NCBI GenBank assembly: GCA_036785705.1
Contig: JAWUZG010000001.1
Coordinates: forward strand, 3,472,001 to 3,536,000
Source: Acanthornis magna
Taxonomy: Eukaryota > Chordata > Aves > Passeriformes > Acanthizidae
Direction: 5' to 3'
DNA: 64,000 nt
The stretch's first letter is position 1. The number at the start of each line of letters is the position of its first letter. Below are positions 61,401-64,000 of the stretch, piece by piece. Under the pieces are notes generated by a model. It saw only the letters and a list, made by a program, of their open reading frames with translations, was not told where the DNA came from and searched no databases. Position numbers and translations under genes: made by a program.

Positions 61401-64000
61401 GGCACACAGGGCATGGCTGAAGACCCCATCAGTCACCCCTCAACTTCTTTGTGTGGCACTGTGATTATTGATCACAGCCTTCGCTCCCCAGCAGTGCCAT
61501 ATCCCTACTCATTCCGGGTGAAATGGGATCATTCCTGTGCAGCATGAGGGTCACTTGGCCTTGGTTGTTATTCAGAGGATTTTGCAGTTCATGGTCTTGC
61601 TGTTCATGATCATCTTGGTGCTGTGGAAGGCACAGGGAGATGTGGGGTCTGCCAGTAGTATTTACACTGCTGTGCTTGGAGTAAGGAGTAAAACTACCAG
61701 ACACATAATTCATTCTGAATATTACACTATGAAGCTTTTTGCTGCTTGTCTCCCTGTGGATGTAATTAGTTGTGGGAGCTCTTTTTTAAACGTAATTACT
61801 CCATTAAACATACTTTGACTTCAGCCATAAAAATGCATGGTTGGGCTCCATAATTACACCACTTAATGACGTTACATAATTGTACGTAAGAGGCTATGAA
61901 GCAAACAATGCTTGGGCTCCCTCTGACTCGTTGCTGCTTTGATCTCCAAAACAGTTGCTAGGAGTGGAAACTCCACATCCCACGTCTGGGTGAGTTGTGC
62001 TTGGAGAAGCTCTTTTCTTCCCAGAACCACTTCCACTCAGTGTGATAAGACACTTTTGTTCATAACTAGGTGAAGGATTTGGGCATAAATTGCTGGATTT
62101 GATGTTTTCAAGTTTGTGGATGTTGTCAGTGGTTTGGTCATTCATCACTGCACTGTAGCTGTTGTCCCCAGGGCTGGTGTCCCCAAAGAAGGGAGGACTT
62201 CAGGGTCAGCGCGGTGAAGGGCAAGAAATAGAAATAGTGTGGAGGGGAGGACCAGGATTGTAACTGCAGTGTGAGAGCGTGGTCTTGGCAGGTTGTTGGA
62301 CCTTTCCATGGGGACTGCATTGGCTGTAGAGAAATGTGCCTGTCCTTGGCGGTTCCTGACCTCAGTAACAACAGGTCTTGAAGTGGGTGGCACATTCATT
62401 TAGAAGCGATGGCAATTTTGGACCATATCTAGAAGATGTTTCTTGCATGGCATCAGTGACCTTCTCGTGTCCCCCACGCATGGACAGCACTGTCCCTGAT
62501 GGTCCCAGCAAGGCAGAGATGGATGAGGGAGATGCCCCCACAACAGGAGCTGGGTGTCACCAGCAAACAGCAGTGGTTGCTGCACATCCAACAAAGAGTG
62601 AATCTCCAGCATTGCTCATCTGGTTCAGAGATGTGGAGGGATAAGGCTGGGGTACATCCTATTTGCCGTGTCTTTCACCCATAGCTGTCTTCTCCTGGAT
62701 TAAAATATCTTTGCTTGTATTTTCTGTGTTTTGTAGTATTGTGATTTGTTTTTACTGCTTGTTTGGTGGGGGGGAAATTGAAATCGTGTGTTTATTGTGT
62801 TTCTTTAGTTGAAAGAATCAAATGATGAGTCCAATCTTAAAAAGAAATCAAAGCCAAACAACATGAGCCTGGGAGCTGCCCAAGTGGCTCACTTCCTCTG
62901 GGTTTCTAAAACAGTACGTGTCCATGAGACATGTTTTTGTTCCTGTTTCTTCTATACACAACATTGCGGAAGCTATAAGTAAAATCTGTCCCTAAATAGG
63001 CATCCCCAGGACACGCAGCTGCCAAAACAAAAATCAGACAACAAAATAATTCATCCTGTTATCTTTTCCCTTTCTATTTAATCCCTTCTAGTTAGTTTAC
63101 ATGACGCTCTTTTTTTAAAAAGCAATACTGTGCGTGACCAGTGGTTCCTCCTTGCTCTTCGGGAGGCTGAAGGTGTTCGGTGTCAGGTCAAGGTTTCTGG
63201 CAGTGCCCATGTGAGCACTGTGCCGGGTGAATTCTCCAGCTGTAGGGATGGCTGGAGGGTCAGACCTCCTTTGGACTGTCAGCCAAGGTCTAAGTTTGTT
63301 TTGTGCTCCTTGGTGGCTTATCCTGGTTCTCTCACAGCTTCTCTGATACCTTTTTGGGAAACAGTGCAGTGCAGGGTGTATCTGGGCTCATACAATTAAA
63401 TTACATATAGTACTGTGAAAAAACAAAGCTGGAAGAAAAAATTTGCAGTTGCAGCATTAGCTTATTGCATTTCCAGTATCTGTCTGCGAGAGCACTGGGA
63501 GGACTGTTGAGGAACTTCTAAGTTAGAGAACTCCATCTCCTTGTAAAACCACCTGATTCCCTTTTCTAAAATACTTTATTCTGCATTTAGGCATTGTGTG
63601 ATCATCTGTTTTTGTCGCACATGAGCAAAATAAATGTCTGCTTACACAGGATCACCCTTTTCATTTGAAAAAGAAAATCCACCGCTACTATTTCAAGGTC
63701 TGTGTAACTTGGTGCAACAGGATACAGTTGTATTAAAAGCAGAAGAATACTCCTTTTCAATTTTCAAGAAAGTATTCCATGTAGAAATGTTCAGGTTTAC
63801 AGCAGATGTTTTCTGAAACCTGTTCTGTTAATCTTGCCATGGAAAGAGTTACACTGCATGCCTCACATCTCAGAGAAAAAAGCACACAGGAATGGACTTT
63901 TTATAAGGTGAAGAGACACCAATTCTGAGTTTAGAGCCAATCTAATATTATTCATTACAATGTTTTCTCCATCTGAATTTTTATTGTTGGTTTGGTGGCC
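58431..64000. other. Intronic DNA with no recognised gene
   Basis: No exon recognised up to the window end. The 22-bp minisatellite at 60,291-60,422 is the only clear structure. Open frames on both strands at 61.4-62.7 kb are short (under 95 codons), have no recognisable domains, and are treated as chance. Confidence 0.55.
60291..60422. repeat. Minisatellite: 22-bp unit, six copies
   Basis: Six consecutive 22-bp units with no indels between them. The first starts GAAGGGAGCAGAAGC and ends TGTGGAT, and the others vary at a few positions (for example GAAGAAGTGATGGAT in units 3 and 4). Units 1 and 5 differ at only one base, and units 3 and 4 differ at only one base, so the copies diversified and then partly re-duplicated. 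The array is almost free of C on the + strand. Confidence 0.93.

Noticed and set aside
61465..62399. Cluster of - strand open frames of 82-85 codons, suggesting a processed pseudogene.
   Set aside because: I recognise no protein in them; they sit in different frames with no poly(A) tail or flanking duplication. Lengths are within chance for this composition. A BLASTX against avian proteins would decide.

Overview
The window is vertebrate nuclear DNA, and almost certainly from a bird, probably Neoaves. The evidence is several CR1 LINE remnants carrying the CR1 3' terminal octamers, one endogenous-retrovirus LTR of a type I know from avian genomes, scattered worn MIR-like amniote SINE modules, low repeat density, and one coding exon that matches a vertebrate kinase gene. 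There is no prokaryotic gene organisation. Nearly all short open frames here are chance frames in non-coding DNA.

Layout. Bases 1 to about 13,900 are intergenic or far-upstream DNA with one CR1 copy (8,439-9,038), an old SINE module (8,055-8,215) and two small tandem repeats. Bases about 13,915-15,460 form a CpG island loaded with purine and pyrimidine tracts, triplet repeats and a strong G-quadruplex motif. It ends in the first coding exon of CAMK1D (calcium/calmodulin-dependent protein kinase ID) on the + strand: start codon at 15,136, splice donor after 15,227. Bases 15,228 to the window end are the 5' part of a very long intron 1, in which I recognise no further exon.

The intron holds a 587-bp solo-LTR-like element on the - strand (41,806-42,392). 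Directly after it lies a broken CR1 ORF2 with endonuclease and thumb remnants on + (42,435-43,745), then a CR1 reverse transcriptase remnant on - (43,760-44,100). There are further CR1 3' ends (37,125-37,258 on -; 49,905-50,085 on -; 58,105-58,430 on +), several MIR-like fragments, simple repeats (A41, T23, CA10, TAA8) and a six-copy 22-bp minisatellite (60,291-60,422).

The window therefore contains one gene start with its promoter and mostly sparse non-coding DNA. I found no convincing new multi-gene system. The parts most worth a second look are the unusual CAMK1D promoter and 5' leader, the rearranged CR1/LTR cluster at 41.8-44.1 kb, the 22-bp minisatellite, and a few AT-rich blocks that read like conserved enhancers.
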